Shown: in pieces, positions 7,364 through 17,047 of the stretch
How positions within the stretch are numbered: position 1 is the stretch's first letter
Layout: every line of letters starts with the position of its first letter
Assembly (NCBI RefSeq): GCF_900168065.1
Contig: NZ_FUZZ01000001.1
Location: 1,984,001 to 2,048,000, forward strand
DNA from: Chitinophaga ginsengisegetis
GTDB taxonomy: Bacteria; Bacteroidota; Bacteroidia; Chitinophagales; Chitinophagaceae
DNA length: 64,000 bases
Direction: 5' to 3'
Position numbers and translations under genes: made by a program
The notes under the pieces: model-generated
Told to the model about the DNA's origin: nothing
What the model saw: only the letters and a program-made list of their open reading frames with translations
Databases searched by the model: none

Positions 7364-10300
7364 ATGGAACTACTTGGTACCTGCAAAGTCCCCGGGAAAG
7401 GAGGACGTATGCAAAGAAAATTACTGTTGATTATGCGATTAACTGCAATACTGACACTGGTATTCACCCTTAATCTGAGCGCCAAAACATTCTCTCAGTC
7501 TGTTACCATCAAAGGGAAACGTCTTCCCCTCTATGATGTTTTCAACAGCATCAGCCGCCAGACAGGTTATGAATTTATTTATGATGAGAAGCTACTGGAG
7601 AAGGCGCCTCCGGTAAATCTCAATATGAACCAGGCATCTCTCACCGAAGTACTGAATGCCTGTTTGAATAACAAACTGTTTAACTACAACATCGTAGATA
7701 AAACAATTGTGATCAGCCCGAAAGCCAAAGCAATGGCGCCTGCCGCCGCTGCCATAGCTGCGATTGACATACAGGGTAAAGTGACCGATACCAAAGGGCT
7801 GCCGCTCGTAGGCGCATCTATCCAGATAAAAGGCACCACCAAAGGCACCGTAACCAACGCCCAGGGTGGCTTTACCTTAGCGGCCAACCCCGGGGATGTA
7901 CTGATCATCAGCATCATAGGATATGAAAGCAAACAGGTAACCGTGGGCAATGATCCCAACATCCAGGTAACCCTGGCCGTACAGGACAGCCAGTTAGGCG
8001 CCGTAGTAGTAACGGCTCTCGGTATCAAAAGATCAGAGAAATCCATTACCTATTCTGCGCAGCAACTGGATGGACTGGAACTTACCAAAGCAAAAGATGC
8101 GAACCTCGTAAATACCCTGAACGGTAAAGTAGCAGGTTTAACTATTTCCTCCAGCGCTTCCGGCGTAGGCGGTTCCGCCAAAGTAATCCTGCGCGGTAGT
8201 AAATCAGGATTAGGCAGCAACCAGGCATTGTACGTAATTGACGGGGTGCCCATGAACAATACCATCACCAACCAACCAGGTAGTATCTATGGTGGCAGCT
8301 CCTCTTATGATGGCGGCGACCCGATCTCCAACCTCAACCCGGAAGACATTGAAAGTATCTCCGTATTGAAAGGGGCATCAGCCGCAGCGCTTTATGGTAG
8401 CCAGGGCGCCAATGGTGTGATCATCGTTACTACAAAAAGTGGCAAGGTTGGTCGCGCTGTTATTAACATCTCATCCGGATTCAATATCAGCCAGGCTGCC
8501 TACAAGCCTAAGTTCCAGAATAATTATGGCCAGTCTACCGACCCTACTACCAAAAGCTGGGGCAGCAAGATCAGCGGGGCAACCGACAACGTATCCGACT
8601 TTCTTCAAACCGGGCAAAACTTCACAAATGCTATCAGCCTGGCCGGTGGTTCTGAAAAGGCACAAACTTATTTCTCTTATGCCAACACCTCCGCAAGAGG
8701 TTTAGAGGAAGGCAATAAACTCGGACGTCATAACCTGAGCTTTAAAGAAACCGGTCACTTTCTGAACGATAAGCTCACTGCCTCTGCAGACGTGAATTAC
8801 ATGACCCAGAAAATTGACAACACGCCTTTATCCGGCTTTTATTTCAACCCGCTCACCGGTTTATATCTCTTCCCCCGCGGAGTAGATATCAGCCCTTACA
8901 GGGACCATTACGAAATACCTGATCCTTCCCGGAATAATCTCATGGTGCAGAACTGGCCTTTTTCAGAAGATGTACAACAGAACCCGTGGTGGATCCTCAA
9001 CCGCAATACCAATTCACTTTCACGCAACAGGATACTCGCCAACGCCAGCCTGAAATATGACATTAACTCCTGGTTGAATGTACAGGGAAGGGGAAGTATT
9101 GACCGTATGAATGATGTGTATGAGCAAAAGATATACGCCGGTACCCAAACCACGCTGGCATCTAAAAACGGTGGCTATAACTACACCAACAATACCACCA
9201 CCCAACAATACGGAGACCTGATCGCTAACTTTAATATCCCTGCAAATGACTTTCATTTTACGGGTCTTGTTGGTGGTAGTATCCGTGATGTAAAAACAAA
9301 CGGTATCTACTTCGCTGCAGGACAGGAAGGTTTATATCTCCCGAATATATTCACCATCCAGAATATGAAAACGATCAACGCTGCAAACTCCGGTAGTACA
9401 CAGGAGAAACACAGCCAGTGGCAATCTGTTTTTGGTAGTGTGAATATTTCCTACAAAGACTGGGCATACATGGATCTGACAGCAAGAAATGACTGGGCCT
9501 CCAACCTGGCATTTACCAACCAGTTGTCCTATTTCTACCCATCAGTGGGATTGAATGTAATCCTGACACAGCTGCTGAAAATGCCAACTGCGATCACCTA
9601 TGGTAAGATCCGTGGTTCCTATGCTATTGTAGGTAATTCTCCGTTGGCATACCAGAGTAATACACCTGATAACCTGATCAATACAGGTGGTACTGTAAAG
9701 GTGAACACCACTGCTCCATTCAGGGACCTGAAACCGGAAAAAACAAAATCGCTTGAATTAGGTACAGAATGGCGCTTTTTCGACAGCCGTTTGAGTGTGG
9801 ATGTTACCTACTATAAAACCAATACTACTAACCAGACGATGGAAATTGCCGCACCTAATGCAACATTGTATAACACCTACTTCATTAATGCAGGCGATAT
9901 CCAGAACCAGGGTGTAGAAGCGATGATACGGTACGATGTATTGCGCGACACTAAACTGAAGTGGAATACCGCTTTAAACTATGCAGTAAACGACAACAGG
10001 ATCGTTTCCCTGTCGCCGTTTGTGGACCGTTTCAGCCTGACCGGCGACGGTACCGGCGCCAACTACGCTTCACAATTTAAAGTAGGCGGTTCGTTTGGCG
10101 ACATTTATGGCACTGTATTAAACCGCGATGCACAAGGACGTGTGATTATTACCAATGGCGCTCCTTCCCTCGCTGGCGGCCAGATGCAATACCTCGGTAA
10201 CGCCAACACCAAGTGGCAGATGGGCTGGAACAATAGTTTTGCATACAACAACTTCACCTTATCGTTCCTCATAGATGGTAAATTCGGCGGACAGGTAATG

Positions 10301-10720
10301 TCTGTAACCCAGGCCATGATGGACGGCTACGGCGTTTCAGCAACTTCCGGCCAGGCAAGGGATGCCGGCGGCGTAAAAGTAAACGGGGTAGATCAGAATG
10401 GCAACCCGGTTACTTCCGTGGATGCACAAACCTGGTATAATGTAGTAGGCGGCAGAACCGGTGCTTCCGGGGAATATATGTACAGCGCTACTACCGTAAG
10501 ATTAAGAGAAGCATCGCTGGGCTACACCATTCCGTTGAAAAGCAACGCAGTGAAGGCGCTGAAGGTATCTGCCAACGGCCGTAACCTGTTCTACTTCTCC
10601 AAGAAAGCTCCGTTTGATCCTGAGCAAACCATGTCTACCTCCAACGGACTGAGTGGCGTGGATGTATTTATGTTACCTGCTTCCCGCAGCTATGGCGTTA
10701 CTGTAAATGCCACTTTCTAA
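7364..10720 (+). CDS. SusC/RagA TonB-dependent transporter with STN signalling domain (N-glycan locus)
   Basis: A 1118-residue outer-membrane receptor. Order of parts: leader with hydrophobic signal (about residues 20-45), STN domain (about 45-115) that signals to FecR, a carboxypeptidase-D-like beta-sandwich (about 135-210), a plug domain (about 220-345, with Y-V-I-D-G-V-P, D-I-E-S-I-S-V-L-K-G-A-S-A-A-A-L-Y-G and G-A-N-G-V-I-I-V-T-T), and a 22-strand type barrel to the C-terminal F. It pairs with the SusD-like lipoprotein that starts 24 bases downstream. The EndoH-like GH18 lipoprotein further on suggests import of oligosaccharides released from N-linked glycans. The start at 7364 leaves an N-terminal extension; Met-16 is an alternative. 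Confidence 0.92.
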   Translation: MELLGTCKVPGKGGRMQRKLLLIMRLTAILTLVFTLNLSAKTFSQSVTIKGKRLPLYDVFNSISRQTGYEFIYDEKLLEKAPPVNLNMNQASLTEVLNACLNNKLFNYNIVDKTIVISPKAKAMAPAAAAIAAIDIQGKVTDTKGLPLVGASIQIKGTTKGTVTNAQGGFTLAANPGDVLIISIIGYESKQVTVGNDPNIQVTLAVQDSQLGAVVVTALGIKRSEKSITYSAQQLDGLELTKAKDANLVNTLNGKVAGLTISSSASGVGGSAKVILRGSKSGLGSNQALYVIDGVPMNNTITNQPGSIYGGSSSYDGGDPISNLNPEDIESISVLKGASAAALYGSQGANGVIIVTTKSGKVGRAVINISSGFNISQAAYKPKFQNNYGQSTDPTTKSWGSKISGATDNVSDFLQTGQNFTNAISLAGGSEKAQTYFSYANTSARGLEEGNKLGRHNLSFKETGHFLNDKLTASADVNYMTQKIDNTPLSGFYFNPLTGLYLFPRGVDISPYRDHYEIPDPSRNNLMVQNWPFSEDVQQNPWWILNRNTNSLSRNRILANASLKYDINSWLNVQGRGSIDRMNDVYEQKIYAGTQTTLASKNGGYNYTNNTTTQQYGDLIANFNIPANDFHFTGLVGGSIRDVKTNGIYFAAGQEGLYLPNIFTIQNMKTINAANSGSTQEKHSQWQSVFGSVNISYKDWAYMDLTARNDWASNLAFTNQLSYFYPSVGLNVILTQLLKMPTAITYGKIRGSYAIVGNSPLAYQSNTPDNLINTGGTVKVNTTAPFRDLKPEKTKSLELGTEWRFFDSRLSVDVTYYKTNTTNQTMEIAAPNATLYNTYFINAGDIQNQGVEAMIRYDVLRDTKLKWNTALNYAVNDNRIVSLSPFVDRFSLTGDGTGANYASQFKVGGSFGDIYGTVLNRDAQGRVIITNGAPSLAGGQMQYLGNANTKWQMGWNNSFAYNNFTLSFLIDGKFGGQVMSVTQAMMDGYGVSATSGQARDAGGVKVNGVDQNGNPVTSVDAQTWYNVVGGRTGASGEYMYSATTVRLREASLGYTIPLKSNAVKALKVSANGRNLFYFSKKAPFDPEQTMSTSNGLSGVDVFMLPASRSYGVTVNATF

Positions 10721-10744
10721 TCATTTACCGCAAAACTGAAAACG

Positions 10745-12382
10745 ATGAAACTGTATAATAAAATGAAGCGTTACAGATCTGGCTTACTGGTGGCTACTGC
10801 AGCCCTGGTAACCGGGATGAGTGCATGTACCAAAAATTTTGAACGTTATAATACTGATAATACCGGCGTAACAGATGGTCAGCTGGGACCTGATTTTAAT
10901 TCACTGGGACTGTATCTGAAATCCGCACAGATGTCTATCCTTAACTTTTCCGGCGGTGGAGATCCCAACTCTTACCAGGTGCAACAGAACCTCAACGCGG
11001 ACTGTTTCTCCGGTTACTTCATGACACCCAACCCCTTCAGCAGCTCCAATAATACCAATTATGGCCTGGTGCCGGGCTGGAATGGGGAAGCTTATAAAGT
11101 GGGTTATCTCAATGTAATGTCGCCGGTATTGAAACTAAGGGAAAGTGGCATAGATAAAAACTTTCCTGCCGTATGGGCGGTGGCGCAGATAATACAGGTT
11201 ACTGCCATGAGCCGTGTAACGGATATTTACGGCCCCATTCCGTATAGCCGTGTAGGTGAGGGCTTGTCGTCTGTTCCCTACGACAGCCAGCAGGATGTAT
11301 ACAAACGATTTTTCGCACAGCTGGACACCGCAACAGGAAGCCTGCGCGCCCAGATTAGCAGCGGTACTCAACTGCCGTTTAATTTTTCCAATTTCGATGT
11401 TGTTTACAACGGCAATTTCCCACAGTGGCTGCGCTTTGCTAACTCCCTGCGGTTACGCCTGGCCATGCATATCGTAAAAGCTGATCCTGCCACCGCAAAA
11501 CTGGAAGCAGAGAAAGCGCTGAACCCGGCTAATGGCGGCGTAATTACAGATAACGCCGATAACATGACCGTAAAAGTAACCGGCGACTTTACCAACCCGC
11601 TTGTTTTCATTGCGAAAAACTGGGCAGACATCCGCATCGGCGCTTCTTTGCAGTGCTACCTCACCGGTTATAAAGACCCTCGGGTTTCAAGGTATATGGA
11701 CAAAGCCACCGATCCCGCCACCGGGCTTAAAGGCGTATACAAAGGCATCCGCATCGGCAGCCTCGTAGATAAACCGAAGTACCAGACCTACTCTTCCCTG
11801 AATACAGAAGACGGCGCCTCCCCTGCTTTCACCCTGAAAACACCGATGCAGGTAATGACCGCCGCAGAAGTGTATTTCCTCCGCGCAGAAGCAACTATAA
11901 GAGGCTGGAGCAATACAGGTGGCAGTGCGCAACAACTGTATGAGCAAGGCGTTACTACATCTATGGCGCAGTGGCAGGTAAGCGCTCCCGGTTACCTGGC
12001 AAATGATTCAAGCCATGCCGATGCTTACACAGATCCAAAAAATCCGGTTAATAATATAAACAGCCCGTCTACTATTACTATTAAATGGAATGAAGGCGAT
12101 GTTGAAGCTAAGAAAATGGAACGCATCATGACCCAGAAATGGCTCGCCATGTTCCCCGAAGGACAGGAAGCATGGACGGAATTCCGCCGCACCGGCTATC
12201 CTAAATTGTTTCCGGTAGTGAACAACAACAGCGGTAATACTATCTCAACAGATGTACAGATCCGCAGACTACCATTCCCGCAAAATGAATATAATACCAA
12301 TCCCGCTGCAGTGGCGGCTGCCGTGCAGCTGCTGAGCACACCGGCAGATAACGGGGGCACCCGTCTCTGGTGGGATAAATAA
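10745..12382 (+). CDS. SusD/RagB-family (SusD-like_2) surface lipoprotein
   Basis: A 545-residue lipoprotein. The signal peptide ends in the lipobox G-M-S-A-C with the lipidated Cys at residue 28, so it is likely anchored on the outer membrane and flipped to the surface. The N-terminal N-F-E-R-Y-N-T-D-N-T pattern and the C-terminal R-R-T-G-Y-P-K-L and R-R-L-P-F-P-Q-N-E-Y segments are typical of the SusD-like_2 type, which forms the hinged lid over its SusC partner and binds the glycan. It follows susC by 24 bases and precedes the GH18 gene, matching a compact glycan-utilisation locus. Confidence 0.9.
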   Translation: MKLYNKMKRYRSGLLVATAALVTGMSACTKNFERYNTDNTGVTDGQLGPDFNSLGLYLKSAQMSILNFSGGGDPNSYQVQQNLNADCFSGYFMTPNPFSSSNNTNYGLVPGWNGEAYKVGYLNVMSPVLKLRESGIDKNFPAVWAVAQIIQVTAMSRVTDIYGPIPYSRVGEGLSSVPYDSQQDVYKRFFAQLDTATGSLRAQISSGTQLPFNFSNFDVVYNGNFPQWLRFANSLRLRLAMHIVKADPATAKLEAEKALNPANGGVITDNADNMTVKVTGDFTNPLVFIAKNWADIRIGASLQCYLTGYKDPRVSRYMDKATDPATGLKGVYKGIRIGSLVDKPKYQTYSSLNTEDGASPAFTLKTPMQVMTAAEVYFLRAEATIRGWSNTGGSAQQLYEQGVTTSMAQWQVSAPGYLANDSSHADAYTDPKNPVNNINSPSTITIKWNEGDVEAKKMERIMTQKWLAMFPEGQEAWTEFRRTGYPKLFPVVNNNSGNTISTDVQIRRLPFPQNEYNTNPAAVAAAVQLLSTPADNGGTRLWWDK

Positions 12383-12397
12383 AGTAAAAAACACTTA

Positions 12398-12430
12398 AAG
12401 AGATGGCCGGTGAATGGCCGGTCATCTCTT
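12398..12430 (+). terminator. hairpin between susD and the GH18 gene
   Basis: A 13-bp stem with one G-T pair (arms at 12398-12410 and 12418-12430) follows the SusD stop. No long U tract follows, so it may be an attenuator that lowers GH18 expression relative to susCD, not a full terminator. Confidence 0.45.
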
Positions 12431-12545
12431 CTATCAATATTTAAAGTTAACCTGAGCATAGTTTGTTATAAGAGCCACCAGACCGGAAAACCCGTAACCA
12501 AAATTTGAACCCAGATTTCCTGATCATTTAAACATTCATTCCAGT

Positions 12546-13499
12546 ATGAAAAAACAATTCCACCCTTTACGGCTATTGGCCGTAGGAATGGCGTGCGCCG
12601 CCCTCTTTTTCACCGCCTGTAAAAAAGAAAACACCGGCAGTATTTCACAAGACACCGGTAAAAGCGCCACTGGCGCACATGTAGAAACCGTTACCAAAGC
12701 CGGAGGGATGTCCGTTTGCTATGTGGAAGTAAACAGCAACAGTTTACTGAATACCGGCAAATACACTTTAACCACCGGCGGGCAACAGCTGTTTGATATT
12801 GCCATCATTTTCGCAGCCAATATCAATTACAACACTACCACCCAGAAAGCCGTGCTGTACAACAATCCCAACGTATCCGCCGTGTTGACCAACAAGGCCA
12901 CGCAAATTGTCCCCCTGCAAAATAAAGGGATGAAAGTATTGCTGTCTATTCTCGGTAATCACCAGGGAGCAGGCTTCTGTAACTTCACCAGCAGAACCGC
13001 TGCAAAAGCCTTTGCACAGCAGCTCAGCGATACCGTTGCTTACTACGGTCTGGATGGAATTGATTTTGATGATGAGTATGCCGACTACGGCAACAACGGC
13101 ACCACGCAGCCAAACGACAGCTCCTTTGTAATGCTGGTAGACGAATTGCGCAAGCTGATGCCCACAAAAATTATTTCATTCTACTACTATGGCCCGGCAG
13201 CTTCCAGGTTATCGTGGGGTGGAAAAAAAGTGGGCGACTTTGTTAACTACAGCTGGAATGCTATTTATGGCTCGTACTCCGTACCCAATGTGGCCGGCCT
13301 TACAAAGGCCCAGTTAGGCCCGGCGGCGGTAGATATCCAGAGTACCAGCCAGAGCACCGCCAATTCGCTGGCCACCCAAACGAAGAACAATGGTTATGGT
13401 ATTTATCTCTGGTATAACCTCACCAGCACCGATAAACATGTGTACTTCTCCGGTGTATCCAGTATTCTTTACGGCAGTAATGTTACTTACACACCTTAA
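12546..13499 (+). CDS. EndoH-like endo-beta-N-acetylglucosaminidase, GH18 lipoprotein
   Basis: A 317-residue lipoprotein with lipobox T-A-C (Cys-25). The catalytic block D-G-I-D-F-D-D-E-Y-A-D-Y-G at residues 170-182 matches the GH18 DGxDxDxE signature, with E177 the predicted acid/base and D175 the assisting residue. The flanking pattern (Q-P-N-D-S-S-F-V; G-P-A-A-S-R-L-S-W-G-G; G-Y-G-I-Y-L-W-Y-N-L) is very close to what I recall of Streptomyces EndoH, which cuts between the two core GlcNAc residues of high-mannose N-glycans. The mature domain (about 270 residues) has EndoH-like length. As the last gene of the sigma/FecR/SusCD locus, it likely releases glycans at the cell surface for SusCD import. 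Confidence 0.9.
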   Translation: MKKQFHPLRLLAVGMACAALFFTACKKENTGSISQDTGKSATGAHVETVTKAGGMSVCYVEVNSNSLLNTGKYTLTTGGQQLFDIAIIFAANINYNTTTQKAVLYNNPNVSAVLTNKATQIVPLQNKGMKVLLSILGNHQGAGFCNFTSRTAAKAFAQQLSDTVAYYGLDGIDFDDEYADYGNNGTTQPNDSSFVMLVDELRKLMPTKIISFYYYGPAASRLSWGGKKVGDFVNYSWNAIYGSYSVPNVAGLTKAQLGPAAVDIQSTSQSTANSLATQTKNNGYGIYLWYNLTSTDKHVYFSGVSSILYGSNVTYTP

Positions 13500-13503
13500 T
13501 AAA

Positions 13504-13541
13504 AGAAGGGAGCGGGTTTAAAAACCCGCTCCCTTCTTTTT
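13504..13541. terminator. strong bidirectional terminator between GH18 and zwf
   Basis: A perfect 15-bp stem (arms 13504-13518 and 13523-13537) with a T-rich tail on the plus strand and an A-rich flank on the other side. It sits between two convergent genes and can stop transcripts from both sides. Confidence 0.9.
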
Positions 13542-13553
13542 ATGCAATACTAT

Positions 13554-15059
13554 TTATTTTATACTGTCTTCCCTTGCTGATAAACGGAACCAATCCTTCG
13601 CGTAAGGCTTTAACAGGGCGGTAGCCGCTGTAGGCCCCCAGGTGCCGGCCTTATACAAATGCAGTTCTTTTGCCGGATATTTTTTCCAGGTATCCAGGAT
13701 GGGCATCACTACTTTCCAGGCAGCTTCCACCTGGTCCGCACGCATGAACAAGGTAGGGTTACCATCCAGCACATCCAGCAACAAAGCTTCGTATGCTTCC
13801 GGAATTGTTTCTGTATAAGATTCCTGGTAAGTGAAATCCATTTCCACCGGTTTCAGTTTCATTTTCAAACCAGGCACTTTACTTTCAAACAATAAACTTA
13901 TTTCCAGCTCTGGCTGAATACTGATGATCAGCCTGTTTGGCGTGATATCATCTTTAAAAATTTTATGGGGAGAATCTTTAAACTGCACCACAATTACAGA
14001 CGATTGTACCGGCATCGATTTGCCTGTGCGTAAAAAGAAAGGCACGCCTTTCCACCGGTCGTTGTCAATAAACAACCTGGCGGCTACAAAGGTTTCTGTA
14101 TTGGAGGCAGACAGCACATGTTCTTCCTTACGATAAGGCAAACGTGGCACGCCGTGTACATTGCCGGCTGTATACTGGCCACGGATCACGTTTTTCAGCA
14201 CCTGCGCCGGTGTATATGGCCGGATGTCTTTCAGTACTTTTACTTTTGCATCGCGGATCAGTTCCGATTGGTAAAACTCCGGTGAATCCATCGCAACAAT
14301 ACACAACAGCTGCAGCAGGTGATTCTGCACCATATCGCGCAGGGCGCCGCTGCCTTCATAGTAGCCGCCACGTTTTCCTACGCCTACTTCTTCCGCCACG
14401 CTGATCTGAACGTGATCGATATATTTTTTATTCCACAGTGGTTCAAACACATAGTTGGCAAAGCGGAAGGCCATGATGTTTTGCACCGCTTCCTTACCCA
14501 GGTAGTGATCGATACGGTAGATCTGTTTTTCCGCGAAGCGTTTTGTGAGGAACCTGTTGAGTTTTTTGGCGGTATCGAGGTCGGTGCCGAAAGGCTTTTC
14601 CACAACGATGCGGTCCAGGCCATCGCGGTTGCAAATGGTGTGTTTGTATAAGCCTTCGGCAATGATTTCAATAAAGCGCGGCGCTACTGCAAAGTAAAAG
14701 ATGCGGGAGCCGTTCTGTTTCTGTTTTTTGCCGAATGCATCCAGTTTCCCTTTCAGGCCGGTATAGGTTTCCGTTTTCAGGAAATCGCCCTGGAGATAGA
14801 AGATATTCTTAGCAAATCCTTCCCATTCTTTTTCATTTGCTTTCCCGTTGCGGCTAAACTCATTAATCCCTGCCAGCAGGTCGAGTTTAAAGGCAGTTTC
14901 GTCTTCCGGCAGGAAATCCACGCAGTAGATGACGAATACGGGCGGAAGATGTTTATCGGTGTACAGATTATAAAGCGCAGGAATCAGTTTTCTTTTAGTC
15001 AGATCCCCTTTGGCGCCGAAGATGGTGATGGCGGCGGGGAGTGTTTTTCCAGTTTTCAT
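13554..15059 (-). CDS. zwf: glucose-6-phosphate 1-dehydrogenase
   Basis: A 501-residue cytosolic enzyme, full length for the family, oxidising glucose 6-phosphate to 6-phosphogluconolactone with NAD(P)+. The Rossmann nucleotide-binding start is G-A-K-G-D-L-T-K-R-K-L at residues 15-25, where most homologues have S instead of K17. The active-site signature R-I-D-H-Y-L-G-K-E lies at 182-190, with the substrate-binding Lys/Glu pair intact. Usual partners (6-phosphogluconolactonase, gnd) are not adjacent, so the gene stands alone next to a small membrane-protein gene on the same strand. The ATG at 15059 gives a normal N-terminus. Confidence 0.95.
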   Translation of the reverse strand: MKTGKTLPAAITIFGAKGDLTKRKLIPALYNLYTDKHLPPVFVIYCVDFLPEDETAFKLDLLAGINEFSRNGKANEKEWEGFAKNIFYLQGDFLKTETYTGLKGKLDAFGKKQKQNGSRIFYFAVAPRFIEIIAEGLYKHTICNRDGLDRIVVEKPFGTDLDTAKKLNRFLTKRFAEKQIYRIDHYLGKEAVQNIMAFRFANYVFEPLWNKKYIDHVQISVAEEVGVGKRGGYYEGSGALRDMVQNHLLQLLCIVAMDSPEFYQSELIRDAKVKVLKDIRPYTPAQVLKNVIRGQYTAGNVHGVPRLPYRKEEHVLSASNTETFVAARLFIDNDRWKGVPFFLRTGKSMPVQSSVIVVQFKDSPHKIFKDDITPNRLIISIQPELEISLLFESKVPGLKMKLKPVEMDFTYQESYTETIPEAYEALLLDVLDGNPTLFMRADQVEAAWKVVMPILDTWKKYPAKELHLYKAGTWGPTAATALLKPYAKDWFRLSAREDSIK

Positions 15060-15137
15060 CTAAGCATCGGTTTATTCGCCTGTAATTTAAGCATCATTCC
15101 TGTAATCTTCTCATCCATTTTTGTATCCACATGGATA

Positions 15138-15530
15138 CTATCGCGTGCGGGCCAGTATGGCGGAGCAAACAGCCAGGATACACGTCATCGGCGTAAAGAT
15201 CAGCTGCTCCCATTTATTGGTGGAGATGAGATTGCCGAGGGTGTTTACAAAAAATAAAAGACACATCAGCCACAGCGCCAGGCTCAACACCTTGCTATTA
15301 GCCGGTAGCTTCAAGATCTTCCTTTTCCCCAGCACCACCAGCAGGAAAAATACATTCACCAGTACCGAGATGGCTTCTAACCGGTACATTTCCATGGGCG
15401 ATTTCAACCGGCCCCCCCATACAATGGAATAAGGTAGAACTTTTGCAATGATCAGCAGGTGAAAAAGGATCAGGAGGGAGAAAATAGTGATCATACTTAT
15501 CCCCGCTATTTTTGGCATACGGATACTCAT
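15138..15530 (-). CDS. small integral membrane protein, four predicted TM helices
   Basis: A 130-residue very hydrophobic protein with four apparent membrane spans (about residues 8-32, 48-68, 80-98 and 108-127) separated by short charged loops (e.g. K-R-K and T-N-K-W-E). I do not recognise the family. It lies upstream of zwf on the same strand with a 78-base gap, so read-through is possible but a functional link is not indicated. No signal peptide cleavage site or catalytic motif is visible. Confidence 0.55.
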   Translation of the reverse strand: MSIRMPKIAGISMITIFSLLILFHLLIIAKVLPYSIVWGGRLKSPMEMYRLEAISVLVNVFFLLVVLGKRKILKLPANSKVLSLALWLMCLLFFVNTLGNLISTNKWEQLIFTPMTCILAVCSAILARTR

Positions 15531-15692
15531 AAAGCGATTAACTTGGAGTTAAAGGTAATAATAGCAGCGCTAAATGGGTGGGAAAGAATTTAACCACGAC
15601 ACCTGGCCCAATTAAACATTAAGCTAATAATACATGTTATTAGACACCAGCTGAAAATGTTGGTTTAACAACCAGGCATAGGGGACGCTACA

Positions 15693-16715
15693 TTACTTAT
15701 CTTCTTTGTTTTTAGTTTTGGTAGAAGCTATCCTTTTAGTCAGCTTATCAAAATCACTCTCAAACTGTCTGTCCTGCATCACCCGGAATTTTTCAAACTC
15801 TTGCTCGGCCAGGTGTTTCGCGATCTCATGACTTACACTTCCTGCATCTTTAAGAATATTATACTCGTTAAACTGCAGAAAACCATCCAGCTTAATCACC
15901 CAGTCGTTCATGCTCATAACTATCTGACGTTTGGCCTGGTTTTCTGCGTAATCCAGGTACATGACCACGATACGATTAAGCTCGTCAATTTCTTCAGCGC
16001 TCAGGTAGTTTTTTGCTATACATACATCTGATTTTAGAATCTTTCCGTCCGGTGCATTTTTCCAGTTAGTGAGCCCCATATTGGGTTTAGCTGAATCAAC
16101 CCGTTGCCGGACAATCTCCGCAGCAGTTTTTCCTGTGATAGCCCAGTGCAGCTTATTCTGAACAACCTTATAGAATTTCAGAGTCGTGTCTGCCTGGGGA
16201 TCATAGTCGATGCTGCATTGTGCATAGATATCAGTTATTTTCTGATAAAACCTGCGCTCACTGGCCCGGATCTCCCGGATGCGCTCCAACAGTTCATCAA
16301 AATAATCTTTCCCAAACTGCTTCCCCTGCTTCATACGATTATCATCCAGCACAAATCCCTTAATGATATATTCACGTAAAGTTTTAGTGGACCAGATACG
16401 GAAACGGGTAGCTTCAATACTATTTACCCGGTAACCAACGGCTATAATGACATCAAGATTAAAAAAGTCAATTTCCCTTGAAACATCACGTGAGCCTTCC
16501 TTTTGAACTATCCGGAATTTCCGGATAGTTGCCTCCCTCACCAGTTCGTTACTATCGTATATATTTTTAAGATGCTCATTAACAGTACGAACATCTACCC
16601 CAAAGAGTTCTCCCATTTTTTTCTGTGAAAGCCAAAACGTCTCGTGTTCAAAGAATACCTCAATAGTGCCACTCCCTTCCGGAGTGGTGTATAACAATAT
16701 TTCAAATGTTTCCAT
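15693..16715 (-). CDS. RhuM-family (virulence RhuM/Fic-like DNA-binding) protein
   Basis: A 340-residue protein matching the RhuM family. It has N-terminal L-Y-T-T-P-E-G-S-G-T-I-E-V, then a helix-turn-helix-like region M-G-E-L-F-G-V-D-V-R-T-V-N-E-H, and the core block F-N-L-D-V-I-I-A-V-G-Y-R-V-N-S followed by F-R-I-W-S-T. The C-terminal third is rich in charged helices. RhuM was named from a Salmonella pathogenicity island gene. Homologues are scattered as orphan genes, often in mobile regions or near restriction and toxin systems, and no biochemical role is established. It stands alone here with no phage genes beside it, and its codon use looks more A+T-rich than zwf. Confidence 0.8.
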   Translation of the reverse strand: METFEILLYTTPEGSGTIEVFFEHETFWLSQKKMGELFGVDVRTVNEHLKNIYDSNELVREATIRKFRIVQKEGSRDVSREIDFFNLDVIIAVGYRVNSIEATRFRIWSTKTLREYIIKGFVLDDNRMKQGKQFGKDYFDELLERIREIRASERRFYQKITDIYAQCSIDYDPQADTTLKFYKVVQNKLHWAITGKTAAEIVRQRVDSAKPNMGLTNWKNAPDGKILKSDVCIAKNYLSAEEIDELNRIVVMYLDYAENQAKRQIVMSMNDWVIKLDGFLQFNEYNILKDAGSVSHEIAKHLAEQEFEKFRVMQDRQFESDFDKLTKRIASTKTKNKEDK

Positions 16716-16880
16716 GATAACTTATTTTGGAATAGCAGGTCCTTAGCCCGGAACTGAGAACAAAGAAATTATTTGTTCTTGTAGAACATTTCAAATTTAG
16801 ATATTATTTGTGTCAAATGATATTGCGTTTTTTATCCGTAAATCGATATTATTGAAGCCCCGGAAAGGGCTCCGCCCCTT

Positions 16881-16896
16881 AGTAAAATAATATTTT
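16881..16896 (+). promoter_or_regulatory. 16-bp A+T-rich motif upstream of the TonB receptor operon
   Basis: The motif agtaaaataatatttt lies in the 332-base gene-free stretch 16716-17047, about 150 bases before the TonB receptor start. An identical 16-mer occurs at 21030-21045 in front of the ethanolamine operon and the ModE-like gene. Here it extends to a GTAAAA / TTTTAC inverted repeat (16882-16899). A G+C-rich imperfect hairpin (about 16865-16880) precedes it. The rest of the gap is A+T-rich with no recognised element. A role as binding site of the ModE-like regulator is inference. Confidence 0.4.
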
Positions 16897-17047
16897 TACC
16901 CGGGCAACAATGAAATTAAAATATTAATATTGTACCCGATTCAACCATACACCCAAACAACCACATTATTTTCCGCTTTCCTTTCCGGCTCCGTGTCATC
17001 GCCTTTTGCAGCATCCGGGTAAGCATTTATCACCGTTATTCAAAAAA

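Noticed and set aside
15693..16715. Prophage or genomic island around RhuM
   Set aside because: No integrase, phage structural gene, tRNA target or flanking repeat is visible nearby.
690..16842. Shared 15-mer ttttttatccgtaaa at 690-704 and 16828-16842
   Set aside because: One copy is half of a hairpin, the other is not, and their distances to the next gene differ greatly (16 versus about 205 bases). It is likely chance in A+T-rich DNA.
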